Made by a program: the position numbers and the translations under genes
The notes under the pieces: model-generated
The model's database searches: none
What the model saw: only the letters and a program-made list of their open reading frames with translations
Told to the model about the DNA's origin: nothing
Shown: positions 1-13,100 of the stretch, in pieces
Layout of the letters: every line of letters begins with the position of its first letter
How positions within the stretch are numbered: position 1 is the first letter of the stretch
Assembly: GCF_000003815.2 (NCBI RefSeq)
Contig: NC_049996.1
Location: 285,422-349,421 of the forward strand
Source of the DNA: Branchiostoma floridae
Taxonomy: Eukaryota; Chordata; Leptocardii; Amphioxiformes; Branchiostomatidae
Direction of reading: 5' to 3'
Length of the DNA: 64,000 nt

Positions 1-225
1 GTATGAAAGGTCACCCTTACGGGGTGACATACCCTTTCGCTGGCTAATTACAAGACGGGGATGCGCCAGGTCTCCCATCCGGGTGATTTGAAGTGAATCA
101 CCAACTCCAGACAGAAGGGTTTGCTCCATCTCACACCGCACCATCGCACGTGTGGGGGTTCTTTAACGTGCATGGGGTGTGACTCTCCCCATACACGGGA
201 CCTCCATTTAACGTCATCATCAGCT
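1..225 (-). mobile_element. Partial SINE (shares sequence with the copy at 59.6-60.0 kb)
   Basis: The stretch GGGTTCTTTAACGTGCAT, then CTCTCCCCATACAC and GGACCTCCATTTAACGTC (about 155-215), is repeated at 59820-59880 inside a tRNA-headed SINE. The tRNA head is not visible here, so this is a fragment or a related element cut by the window edge. Confidence 0.6.
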
Positions 226-735
226 GTCGCATATGGTTCTTGCTAAAAATTTTCAAGTCCGCTTTGACAGCTGAACGGCTGGTTGGCGCCCTGAAACAAG
301 TCCCCGTGGCTAGCTGCACTGTCTACGGCGTTACAGTAGCAACTCTGATGAATGCTTTCGGATCGGCCAGACATTGGTTACTAGACATTCTAGCGGAAAT
401 ATATACATTTCCGTTTCGATGCCTCATCTTTTATACTGCGAATGACACCTTGTTCATCTTTCCCTTTTCGCGAGTGCATACTCTTAATGTTGTTATTATA
501 TTTAAAAAGCTGTTCATGATTTATTTGCAGTTTGATACATCTTTTGTTCGCTGATGTTGAATTAATTTTGACATGTTTCAATAATTTTGTGGTTTGTTCA
601 CCATAGGCATATACAGTCAGTAACGTTTCCTTTATAATTTTTTTTTTACTTCAAAATTCAAAATAAGCAATGCTGCCATGGCTGCACAAGTATTTGAAGA
701 CTTAAGAAATTGAATGTTTGATTTCCCCCGTATAG

Positions 736-3700
736 GTTTGTTAAGATGTCCAGTCCATATCTGAACACTCTCATCATAGTGGGCTGTATCTTCATCTACC
801 TGTTTGTGTGTCTGCTTGGTCTGGACGGCGCGCTGATCTCAGAGACTACATTTGAAGGACTATGTACGGTAAGTACAGGTCACTAAACATTGCATTCAAC
901 ACGCACTCTTAAGTATGAATTTTACGTAGATCTCATAAATTCATTTTCGTTATATTTTTCATTGAAAAATTGATGTTGAATTAATAAATTGAGACATGTA
1001 TCTGTTGCTAAATCTTCCGGCGGAGTTTAAAACAAACTGAAAGATTTGTCCATCTCAGACTCTACGCATATGGTAATGACTGTACCATCAATCGTATCCG
1101 CTAGGTGCGCACTTGGATGCTGACCGTGGGCTTCACCCTTGCGTTTGGGGCCATGTTCAGTAAGACCTGGAGAGTCCACGTCATCTTCACCAACACCAAG
1201 ATGAAGAAAATGGCCATCAAGGATGTGAAACTGTTCGGCATCGTGGCCGTGCTTCTCCTGATGGACATCGTGATTCTCACTACGTGGCAGGTCGTTGACC
1301 CCCTACAGAGAGGCCTGCAAACGTTTCCCGCAGAGGTTCGTTATCTTGATAATATCATAAAAATGCTACATAGAAATATTAATATCTTTCGGTCATACAA
1401 TATGAGGGGTAGTACATGTAGCACTGCTAGCTATAAAAGTAGAAATAGCACTACACTCCGTAAAAGGATACATATTAGCCTCCCCTGTATTTGTGTCTGC
1501 AAAAACATCAAGTCGATTGAGTATATCTTTTTAGCTGATTTCTTCAAATCGCTTCATTAAGTTAGACTTTTGAATACTGCACACTACCAATCACGTTCAT
1601 TTATGTCTTGCATGCCAAAACACCACCTAGCGATTGAACCGTGTATATCCTGGCATTTGAAAGCCGCCAAAATTTTCAAAGAAAAGACAATGATAGTGTA
1701 ACCATAACGTTCAAAACCTTGTAGATTTCAAAGATTTGGCATGTTCACCATACCTTGTAATAACACAATATGGATTGTATTCTTTATCATATCCAGCCTG
1801 GAAGGGAAGTTACCGTTGTGCCAGTGTTGGAGCATTGTGACAGCAACAACTTCACCCTATGGCTGGCTGTGATCTTTGTTTACAAGGGACTTCTACTGGT
1901 ATGGTTCTGTGATTCACAATACATAATTATAAATTTATTAGCTTTACCAGAAGATTATGTTTTATTGTGCCGTGGTGGAGTCGCTGTGGTTGTATGTTTG
2001 TTTGTAATGAATATGTAAATAGCATAGTCAAAAAGCTAATAATGGACCTTCATGATACCTGGCTGGTGGGTAGGTATCGGGGGAACAGTCCGATATTGGG
2101 CCCCATTGCGGCTATCTATAGTACTGCAGCAGGCTATGCATCTATATCTATGTTTACAAAATACGCACATCGGAGATTTTGAATGTAAAATGACGCTGTA
2201 ACTTTGTAGATCATACATTTCCTCCTGTAAATGAATGCAAGCTTTCAAACATGTGTACATATTTTTCAGCTTCCTGCTTATGTTCAAAGCCCTATACACC
2301 TTTCTCACGCGGCGGCCATGACAGATCTAAGACGAGTTCAATGAGGCAAACAAAAGACTGTCCATCATAATTAGCAGTTCAACCAATGATGGCCTACCAA
2401 TTAGGAAAGTGACCAATAAGAGATTTGGCTGCATGTCTGTCAAATATTTGCATTATTATGTTTTTATTTTGCATCTCTTAAGGGGCTATGGGGTCAGTCT
2501 ACGCTACTCTAAATTGATACATCTTTCGGTGCATAACACTAGTTATAATATTTATTATTTGATCTTATATTGTGAAAATTTGTGTGGTTTTGGGGAAATC
2601 TAAATAGGAGCTTATTTTAGAAATAAGTTTTGTCTGTTTGCCTCATTGACCTCGTCTTCGATCTAACATGGCCGCTGCGTGAGAAAGGTGTATAGCTAGC
2701 TGCTTACAGCTATCCGTCTTCCTTTTCCTTTGTAAATTTACAACGTCTTCAAATTTCATCTTAGATATTTAGATGTTTCCTGGCCTGGGAGACACGCCAC
2801 GTGAACATCCCGGCTCTGAACGACAGCAAGTACATCGGCATGAGCGTGTACAATGTCGTCATCATGTGCGTCATCGGAGCCGGGATCTCATTCGTCATCA
2901 AGGATCGCCAGAACGAGGCTTTCGTGCTGACGTCACTCTTCATCATCCTCTGTACTACCATCACTCTGTGCTTGGTGTTTGTGCCTAAGGTTAGCAAAAT
3001 ACCGATTGCTTTAAGCTATTCACTGGTCTTTACTGGTAAAGCGTTTACATTCATACAGGGAATGTTTTATGCAATGTTTACAATGGTGTCCCAAACGCGC
3101 AGGGAGTATAATATCTGTAAAAACAACCAAACATGAAACAAATTATGGGTTTTAAGTTAGGTTTGAAAAATGGAAAATTACAAGCGCATTCTCAGTTTTA
3201 TTCTAGTTAGTGAACTGCAAGCTCAATTTCATATGTACAAACCATTTGCTACCCCCCAAAAAAGACGTTTGCGGCTCTTTAGCTTTAGAACCGGTGCTTA
3301 GATGCTGAATATTTGGCTTTTCTTCAAATAGAAAGGAAACAGAACTAGACATCAACTTCCCCCTTCATATGGGGATAATGACTAACCACCTCCGTAAACA
3401 TACGAACACGTGATTCCGGCAAAGGGGCACATGGCCAGAAGTCGGTATCGACCCTCGTCTCTGTTGATAGAGTAGTTCTTGATACAAACAATGCCTTTTT
3501 TTTAAATCTATTTTTATCTATTTATTTATTTCAGCACATATACAACAATTAAAAACAAATGATAAATAGATTGAAAAGAAAACATGCAGGGGGAACAGAA
3601 GCCTGAGTGTGCAGCTTTTCATGGCCCCCTTTGCCTTCTAATTCTAATTCTAACTCTAACTCCTATATATATGCATTGCCGCCCTCGTATTGAAGGTTTT

Positions 3701-6700
3701 AACTGGTTTCACCCTGGTTTCGCACCCTGGACAACGGTAGTAACATCCATATCCGGAACCCTGGCGCATTGTATCATGGGAAGTGTGAAAAAGGTCTATG
3801 TTTTACCCACAGCTAGTGACCATGAGAAACATGGCGGCCGAGGAGCGGACCAAGTTCAAGTGCATGCTGACCAGACGCTCGGGGTCAAAGGGCACGGACT
3901 CCGACAAACAGATGTCAGCCGCAGAGAAGACCAGAAGACTCCTCATCGAGAACTACAAACTCAAGAAAACACTACAAGACGTAAGGGTCTTAGATACTAA
4001 GAATACTCGGCACCAACATAGTCTTGTGCAGCTCGTGCTTAGCAAAAATGGAATATTTAGCCTTGAGACGAATATCTATTTTGACAGGGCCAATATCCAT
4101 TGTAGGAAATATCTAGATTATTTAGAATCTGGATACATCTACTAACGAAGAAACTGATTAGAAATGATGATAATTAAAGACTGTAGCGTAATCAAATATC
4201 ATCTTATGATAGAATGATACAGCAACCTTGATTTATGCAATTGTTGGTAACGTCAACATTATGATATGATAAAAAAAGCACTATACTTTAACAGGAACCA
4301 GTACTATGTTGATACCTTTACATAAGGCCCAACTGACCATTGTATTGCTTATGTGTTTGTCCGCCTTATCTTTTGTCGACTCTCAAATATCAGCCACACT
4401 GTTAGCCTGGATACCATACCCCAACCTCAAAAATATCTTTTGTGTTGGGGTCTGGCAGGATGGCTGTAGAAATGTTTTCGAAGGCCCTTTATCAGAGGGA
4501 GGAGAACCTAGGATTTATGACCACTCAAACCACAGGTAGCCAGCTACAACACACCACAGTTGGTCAGCAGGCTATCACAGTAGCGAATCAGGTACTTGGT
4601 GGCCACTGTTATGGATTCAAAAAATACAGTTGGGGGTCTTAGACCAATCATGGTAGGGGTGTAATTACCTCCTGGTGATCCTGTGTTGTCTATTGGTGGA
4701 ATTTTTTGCCCACTATAACGGCAAATTGAGAAGAAGGCTATCCATNNNNNNNNNNNNNNNNNNNNNNNNNNNNNNNNNNNNNNNNNNNNNNNNNNNNNNN
4801 NNNNNNNNNNNNNNNNNNNNNNNNNNNNNNNNNNNNNNNNNNNNNNNNNNNNNNNNNNNNNNNNNNNNNNNNNNNNNNNNNNNNNNNNNNNNNNNNNNNN
4901 NNNNNNNNNNNNNNNNNNNNNNNNNNNNNNNNNNNNNNNNNNNNNNNNNNNNNNNNNNNNNNNNNNNNNNNNNNNNNNNNNNNNNNNNNNNNNNNNNNNN
5001 NNNNNNNNNNNNNNNNNNNNNNNNNNNNNNNNNNNNNNNNNNNNNNNNNNNNNNNNNNNNNNNNNNNNNNNNNNNNNNNNNNNNNNNNNNNNNNNNNNNN
5101 NNNNNNNNNNNNNNNNNNNNNNNNNNNNNNNNNNNNNNNNNNNNNNNNNNNNNNNNNNNNNNNNNNNNNNNNNNNNNNNNNNNNNNNNNNNNNNNNNNNN
5201 NNNNNNNNNNNNNNNNNNNNNNNNNNNNNNNNNNNNNNNNNNNNNNNNNNNNNNNNNNNNNNNNNNNNNNNNNNNNNNNNNNNNNNNNNNNNNNNNNNNN
5301 NNNNNNNNNNNNNACAATAGATACTTGAGATCGGGCTGTGGTTAGATAACCAGGCTACCACACTGTCTGAGAGTCAGGCAAAACTACCGAGGTCACGGGT
5401 AAATTTCTCATCACTCGGTTTCCAGTGATGAAGTCGCGTCGTCACTGGCTTACCAGTGGAAAATATTTATCGTCACTAGTTTTCCAGTGATGAGGAAACT
5501 TCAGCTGGTAAACCAGTGACGACAAATATTCAGTTAACTGAAGAAAAAGGAATCATCATTTCAGTTGAGGGGATTTCAAAGTTAGCACTTACAGTTATAC
5601 TAACGTCGCCTCTGCAAGTCCCCACACTCCCGGACCAAATCTAACAGTAACACGGCTATGGCGACATGTGAAATACGGTGTTTTTGTTGCATATCGAACT
5701 CAGCACTGGAACGTTCTACTCTAGTGCTATTAGAACGTGGTCACTGGAAGCCCAGTGCCGAAATAATTTCATCACTCGGTGTCCAGTGCCGAAGAGTCAC
5801 CCATCACTGGAAAACCCAGTGAGGAACCGGTGACCTCGATGGTTCCGCACTCGGTGTCCAGTGACGAATGACGTTCATTACTGGGCCCCGAGTGACGAGC
5901 GGAGTTCATCACTGGGTCCCGAGTGACGAGCGGAGTTCATCACTGGAAACCGAGTGACGAGTCAAGGTTCATCACTGGAATTCCAGTGCCGAGAGAGCTT
6001 CATCACTGGAACAAAGCAATTCATCACTGGGAAACCAGTGACGAACTTTCTTCGTCACTGGGCGTCCAGTGATGACGCCATTTTGAACATATTTTCGTCA
6101 CTGGAAGCCCAGTGAGGAACCCGTGACCCGCGTAGCCTTGCGAGAGTCAGTTTAAGATATTGTCACATTTGCAAAATAAATAGACAAGTATGATTTTCAT
6201 ATAGACACAAGCATTAAGAACCCTGTCTGTAATGACGACCGAATTCTATCGGGCCTCTGTGTACGTGCTTTTTGCAGTCTAGCTCGTAACCGTATACATC
6301 TGGCATGAATTTTATCTCCTTTCTTCATCTCAGAAAACCGAACAGCTGGACTCCTTGATGAGACAGCTTCAGGTGGATAGTGACATTGACGTTGACGCAG
6401 AAACTACGTGCAGTTACGTCAGAGACACCTGTCAGGAGTCTCCACGGTCACCGTCAATGTCAGGTCAGAGGTCACTTGTGTAACGTCATCCATATGTGCG
6501 ACTGTCACTATGACAACATAGTTGGAAACTCTCAGTATTTTTGTCACCTTTTCGTTCTTTTTAAAAGCAGCCGTATATCATATCAAAAAATAAAATGACA
6601 TTATCATATTTCTGCAAATGTTTAAAGAATCAGATGCTTGATATCGAATTCAACAAAATGATTTGATCAAGGTATACCAATTTATTCAAAAGGAAATCAA

Positions 6701-7559
6701 GCGCGGATTTCTATCAATTTTTGTTATTCCCGTGTGAATATTGCAAAAGCATATTGTCCAAACAGTGTTTCCTACTACAGAATACCTTTAACACGTTGCC
6801 AGGCCCAACAGTTGTTTTTAACGTTAATATCTTATTTTTCTGCAGGAGCTCTGCTCATAGTCCCGAAACACAAGCCGACCAGCTCCACCTCTTCCTACTC
6901 AGCCGACAGCGCAGACGTTTTTGACATGTAAGAACGTTTTTTCAATCCTTAAAAGTTGATTTTAATATATATCCTAACGTTTTAGTTTAAAAAAACTGTT
7001 GATGCAAAAATTATCCTGCAATTCCAAAGCTAGCTGCTAGGGGTCCACAACTACATCACGTCTTCCTTAATTCAGATTAAGGTCCTTAGTTTTGCTGCGG
7101 TACCAAAGTCATACACCAGGGGGCCCAAAATTAACTTTGACCTTCGTCTTTTCAACATCTACTAACATTCCAAATATCATCAATACCATCCGGATCCAGA
7201 CGTTCTTTAATTATACTTACCACAAATATCAGAAACAGACACAGACGTGCAAGTAGACAGACAGATACACCCAAAACATAACTAGTAGTTAAGAAGACAT
7301 AATACGAAGAATGCTTGGATTTACGTGGTACAAACATTTGTTTGTTTTTAAAACTTGAAACAGGAAAACGTCCTCTACACAGTCAAGTGTGTCGTTCAAC
7401 TTGCCGCCATCTTTGTCCGGAGGCAACCTCGGGAACGAGACCAACCAGAACATCAAGATGCACCGGAAGTGCAATGGAACGAGAGCGGATTCAGTGGAAC
7501 AAGAAAAGACAGCTGTGAGGCAAAAGCAAATCCTTATCACCATGGTAACCAACGTATGA
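736..7559 (+). CDS. GABBR2: GABA-B receptor subunit 2, C-terminal exons (5' end outside window)
   Basis: Class C GPCR subunit that couples the GABA-B heterodimer to Gi/o at the plasma membrane. Exons: 736-868, 1105-1335, 1797-1898, 2765-2989, 3813-3980, 6334-6463, 6846-6927, 7364-7559 (TGA 7557-7559). Phases join through 421 codons. TM2 begins at KMSSPY. Exon 2 carries TM3-TM4 ([19 protein letters not shown]), exon 3 TM5 (VLEHCD, YKGLLL), exon 4 TM6-TM7 ([26 protein letters not shown]). Exons 5-6 form the heptad-type coiled coil ([14 protein letters not shown] then [13 protein letters not shown]) through which subunits 1 and 2 pair. [12 protein letters not shown] and KMSSPY favour subunit 2 over subunit 1. 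The last two exons are Ser/Thr-rich and diverge from vertebrates. The Venus-flytrap domain and TM1 lie left of the window. The 568-N gap falls in the intron between exons 5 and 6 and could hide a further small exon. Identity is firm; the last two exons are inferred from splice signals and phase. Confidence 0.92.
2295..2692. mobile_element. MITE with about 60-bp terminal inverted repeats, TA target
   Basis: TACACCTTTCTCACGCGG at the left and its complement at the right (about 2630-2692) form imperfect inverted repeats of about 60 bp around a 270-bp AT-rich middle. TA flanks both ends, fitting a Tc1/mariner-type target. It lies in the GABBR2 intron between exons 3 and 4. Confidence 0.75.
4746..5313. 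other. Assembly gap (568 N)
   Basis: Run of Ns inside the GABBR2 intron between exons 5 and 6. Any small alternative exon of the coiled-coil region here would be invisible. Confidence 0.99.
5367..6152. mobile_element. Foldback-type element built from about fifteen short hairpins
   Basis: Diverged terminal inverted repeats (left CTGAGAGTCAGGCAAAAC...GGTCACGGGT, right complement CTGACTCTCGCAAGG...GGTCACGGGT) enclose repeated palindromes of the form TCATCACTGG-spacer-CCAGTGACGA. About three hairpins sit at 5408-5520 and twelve at 5740-6120, around a 200-bp unique centre. No open frame. It lies in the last long GABBR2 intron. Confidence 0.75.
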
Positions 7560-8829
7560 AGAGCTCTGCAAAGCTGTTTTTGTCTCAGAGGGATTTTCAA
7601 TGGTTTGGCTGGATGAACGAACTTAGACTGTTACCGAAATTAAAGGGTGACTGCTCAGAATATCGTGAAATAATGTCACGAAGATGTTTAGCTGAGACAT
7701 TTAAGATATGCTGAATATTCAGTACGTAATGTCCGTTTATATACAGTGACTTACTGTGCTTCGTTTGTTTGTGAGAGACACTTGTGAGAGTACGCAGTAA
7801 GACACGTGCAACATATCAAACAACGTATTTTCTTAATCTATCAGTACATTTTATTTTTTTCATCATATGTAAAATATGATGGATGTCTGATACAAATATA
7901 TTGCTCTGGTTGTTATCAATAGCACAGAAGTCGTGTAATATTTGTGATTATGTCGTGAGTAAAAAAAACTTATATTATACCTTAGTTTATACATCACATG
8001 GTGACAGTTTATACAAGTGCCGTCTTTCCCAAGTAAAGTCTGTATGCTGCTAGCAAAATGAAGATATAGTGCCAGTTGTAAATATTTATAAAGATATCAT
8101 GTGTTAGACAGTTTTCCCCTCGATATTTGCACCAGAAAACATTGTACAAGTTTGCTGATGTTTCATAGGTGTGTATCCTTTTAGCCGTTTTCGATACTAT
8201 CTCTATGGCCTTGACATTACATTATAAACATGTAAACTATATTAGAACGTTTTGTACAAAATTCATTTGTGGAAGTGTTGAAGACATGAATCTATCAACT
8301 GTTGTTTATAATTGCTGTTCTGTCTCCTTTTTGTAAGACTCAAGTGAAACGTTAGTCCAATAGTTTCCTTTGCCCAGTGAGTTATAAAATGTTCAAAAAG
8401 TTAACTTATATAATTACAGGAATTTTCTATCGAATCATATCCCTCGGTCTTCTTCAGCAATCTGACCCAATGACATTAACATATGATTTTGTGACGTCAG
8501 CAACGGGTCAAAGTTTGTCAGAAGTTGGTATCGACCCCGGTCTAAGTTGAGAGAATGTCTGTGTGGCCTGATGTAGACGGTATCGTTTATTTTTCTCGCA
8601 GCTAGAGTCGAAAATTCCAATAAGTCAATTCTTTTAACCAGAGAACAGCTTATTCCTCCTTATTTAGTTTACCTACTAAGATGGAATTTAACGTTTTTAT
8701 GCCTTTGGCATCTCTCAATCGAATGATTTCTCATCTCTTGGATATAAACCCATGCAGTGTACAAAAGCACCATTTATCATCCATTGGATGACACGTACAT
8801 GTATACGCCTTTTGTCTGACGAATGAAAA

Positions 8830-10102
8830 TTATCCTCTCGGATAAAAACAGTTGCTTGAGTCGATTTTGCACCGACCGTTGCACAGTAGAATACCCAGGG
8901 ACCTGTAAAATTAAGAACATCATTGGATTTTCAGAGCACAACAGTCCTAACGTTCAATAAAGAGAGCAATTTTGAAACCAAACATCCGCCAATAGGAAAT
9001 GGCATCTGTTAACTAGTGACGCTTCCTGTAGAAATAGATAAAGGGTGGTTAGTATGCTAGATAATGTCTCATTCGTAACAATTCCTCAGCATGAGAGTAA
9101 CAAATAAACATAACAGTCGCAAGTGACTGTAAAATAAATGCAAAAAGACTTAGTAATTACCCGGGTAGGTAGGACTCGCACGTCAGCCCACCGAAGTCTT
9201 CCATGTCACACTCCTCTATCGCCGCCTGGCGGTTCCCGTCTCCACAAAATGACCGCTTACAACCTGGCGACGGGCGGACATATTTCAGATCTCACAAAAA
9301 CATACAGGGTGAGGCAAGAAAAAGAGAGAGGCAAAGAAAGACACAGAGAGAGATGGACACAAAGGCAAGACAAAAATGACACATCAAAAGCAAAACTTTG
9401 TTCCGTCTGGCTGAAGTAAACATGTCTGACCGATGCAGCTGTCTGTGCTGATTTGGTTGCCGTCGTCACATTCTTCTCCCGCCTCATCATCCACGATGCC
9501 GTCTCCACAGTAGGACGTCTGGGGGGAAATCACAAAAAGCCGATCAACAGCGACCTCAAGCGGATCCCTACTGTAGGGTAGATGGCTTTTCAGTACTAGA
9601 GACAGGCGTTGTTAGAAATCACAAATCACACAGATGTTGGGCCATTCACGCTCAGAAGATGAAAACAGGAAACTATATATACTTAACTATTTTATACCGA
9701 ACTATATACTTAACGAATATATTACGTGCCCATTTATCACTTCCAATCATTGTACAACGTACATGACAAGCATCACTTCCTCCCAGCCCACAGGGCCAAC
9801 TTTGGACCCGGGCCAAACGAACTCTCCATCCTACCAGTCTCCGATTACGCCATTTTACGCCTCCCTTCCTGTCACTCTACCACACTGAAATAACTACGGA
9901 CATTAGCACTACAGACAAACACTGAACTTAAAAAGCAATGGCTCTGTTCTCACGGAGGTATACCTAATGTATGCATACGCACCCGCACGGGGCGCCACTG
10001 CACATCATCACGTAGATAAAGCCGTTTGATGTCTCCTCTGTAGACAATCATCCCCTCCTGGGAGATTCTGTTCATCTCTTTTTCATCAGCAACCCACTGA
10101 AT
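8830..10102 (-). CDS. COLQ: COLQ C-terminal exons 14-17 (trimerisation and Cys-rich modules)
   Basis: Exons 9983-10102 (120 bp), 9431-9518 (88 bp), 9161-9263 (103 bp) and 8830-8902 (73 bp, TAA 8830-8832). Exon 14 encodes a [24 protein letters not shown] segment seen in COLQ before the Cys-rich part. Exons 15 and 16 each carry one CGDGxxxxxxEECD module. Exon 15 ends ATC G and exon 16 begins GT TGT, restoring [12 protein letters not shown]. Exon 16 ends CCC GG and exon 17 begins G TCC, restoring YLPGSLGILLC. These restored junctions follow the vertebrate spacing closely. In vertebrates this region docks on MuSK at the neuromuscular junction; whether that holds here is unknown. Confidence 0.88.
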
Positions 10103-13100
10103 CTAAACATTAAAAAAAACGGACAAAGTCTGTTATCATAATCAAGATTATTGAATTCTAATTACAAGATATAGCAAGATAGATACACCTATATGACAAT
10201 ATGGGACATTTGGCTAGTCTAATGTGTAGGAATTTTCATACTTTGAAACTTTAAATCAGAATTTTTTTTTAGAAAAGATTCAAATATACAGGCATTTTCG
10301 TTATCGCTTTTACCTAGGAAAACATGATTTAAATTAAATACCACTAACAACATTCATTGTTGAATGATACATGTACAAAACATAACATACACTCATCATG
10401 GAAGTGGAAGGATTCTGCAGTCCGTTGATACAGTTACACTGCCCGGGTGGTCCTTGAGGTCCTCGCGTACCCTTGTCGCCTTTTTTGCCTCCAGCTTTCA
10501 AAAAATAGAACATATACACGAATAAATTATCCTCAGTTTGAAGCCACACGACAACCGTAAGTTGAATGTCCTCAAGCCATGGGTCATTGATACAAATGAT
10601 GAGATCAACCCCATGTCCGCACCCCCAATCCGTCAAAATGTAAAATAGGAACATTAAGATGCTAATATTATACGGACATGCCGCCAGTCTCTCATTGTGA
10701 TCGACAACTAGGATACCAGAGCATCTACTAGTACCTAATACTGTTCCTTTTCCTGTGCAAACATTTTTTTTCTGAACAAAGACATCGTATAAAACTCTAA
10801 CCCGTACCCGGTCCAGCCACTCCGTTAGACCCCGGTTTTCCGGGCACCCCCGCCGGCCCTGGAGTCCCCCTGGGACCCACAGGTCCAGGAAACCCGCGAT
10901 CTCCCTGCAAGAGATTTGGAAAACTTGCTCTATATTTCTCAAGGTAATTAAAGAAATCTTTTACAAATTCAACTGTCATAAACGGTATATGCAGGTGCCT
11001 TCTCGAACAATACCATATGTATAGAGACAAAAGGAAGGGAGAAAGAAATCTGATTGGCGCTTGCCATTTCTTTTGCTATGGGTGTCAGATGTACCGTATT
11101 ATCAAAAACTTCATAGAAGCAAAAATGGAGCATTTGAGTGAGCAATGCATCTATACCGTAGTATTTGAGTAGTATAGTTGGTACTGCGATGTGTATATAG
11201 AGATCTAGACCTTACCTTTTTTCCCCTTCTACCAGACACGCCAGGTATTCCCGGCTGTCCCGGACCACCAGGAGGCCCTGCTAGTCCTCTGTCTCCCTGT
11301 GGGAGTTTCGTTAGAAATATATCATTAACACCGGACACAGTATACATTGTCACAAAAAATTACCTCAGAATTACCAATTATGACAGAAACTTATCTACCA
11401 AAACGAAAATTCATAATCAAGGCGTAAAGGAATCAAATGCACAACTTATAGATAAGTATAGCAATAAACATATTATTATAGTGTCAAAGCTTACACTTGA
11501 TAATAATAGTACAGACAAATATTGATGACTGCATGCCTGCGATTTACCTTTTCACCGCCAGAGGGACCGGGAAAACCTAACATTCCCTTGTAATTGGTTA
11601 AAAGAAGGAGAATGATAAAAGACAAGATATTAAATATTAGATAACAAAGGACAGCAGATCAAATGCAACAGACTTATAAAATACATTAGTCAGTTGTGGA
11701 GAAAAGGTAAATTCATTAATGTAATTCCAGAAATGTACAAAAGAACATCCCAAGTCATTGGTATCATGCTAAATCGTTAATAGTTATATTCTAGTTGAAA
11801 ATCTCAAATTCAAATCAGCTGAGAGTGGCATCGTTATATGTAGATGCTGTAGGAACTAAGTTTTAAATTAAGAATATAGAAAGAGAACAGACAAATCTGA
11901 GTTTTACATACCCTTGCTCCCTTTTCACCTGGCGATCCAGGGACCCCAGGATCACCCTAAACCCGGAATGTTTAACAAGTGTTTTGAGTATTAAGTGATA
12001 AATATTACCAATACAAGCAATAACTAGTAATTAATTGGCTGATTTATCTATCACGTGAGAAAGCAATCATAGTTTTTACTTTTGTTTGTTGTTGAACATA
12101 CATCTGAGTTGAATACGATGTTACTTTAGTGCAAGGTTTCCCATACGTTACCTTGTCTCCCTTTTTCCCGTAAGTACCCTGCAATAGAAAACGCAACAAT
12201 AAAGCCAGATTCGTTATGGATAAGTAGGTTTCAAAAGCAACTATAAATTAGCACATAACGTTTTTCACATGCATAATAATTCTATTGGAACTGTTATATT
12301 TGTTAACAACTGCATATCATTATATTCATTTGTAAGAAAGGTCGGTGTCACACCTTATCTCCTTTTGGTCCTATTACACCAGGTAATCCTCTCTCTCCTT
12401 TTTGCCCCCTTTCTCCCTACAGGTATTCAAATGATACATTTGTTAAAGAACAATCAAGTGAACACAAAGTTCCTGTTGTCAACTTCATGCGTCATCTTAA
12501 TATAATTCCGCACTTAACTTGCAAACTGAATCTGAATCATTGGGACAGTCATGTTAACAGATATCTTCAACCATGCAGATTCTGGTCATCCACTGAGCAA
12601 GCCAATCATCGCTATTTTCCTAATATTGTTTTGTTTATTTTTTGGCTATCTGAAAGTAAAGAACTACAAATTGTAGATACAACTATGAGGACCTTTGCCC
12701 AGGTACAGAATGCATCAACACCGTAGCAATTCCTGATATACAGATGATCTGTTGGGAATATAAAGTCAATCAACATCAGATTCTTAACTTGATTTCATTC
12801 AGTCCATGTCTTAAACAAACCTTCACAGTCAATGCAATGGGATGAATATTTTCACAAAGATCAGACCCCCTTGATGAGAATTCTTCGATATTCATGCCAG
12901 CATTGCTTACAATGGAAAATTCAAACTCTTTTTGGAGGATGCAATATTCAGTATAAAGAGATACGTGACGTAAGAAATCCTCAGCGGTACGTAGTCCCAC
13001 CATCCTTACCCGCGTTCCCTCCGGACCGGGATCACCCTTGTCACCCTTCCGACCTGGTAGGCCGAAAGGCCCTCGCAGACCCCGGGAGCCCTTGTAGCAC

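Noticed and set aside
4544..5361. Long open frames over the first N gap
   Set aside because: They consist mostly of Ns and carry no information.
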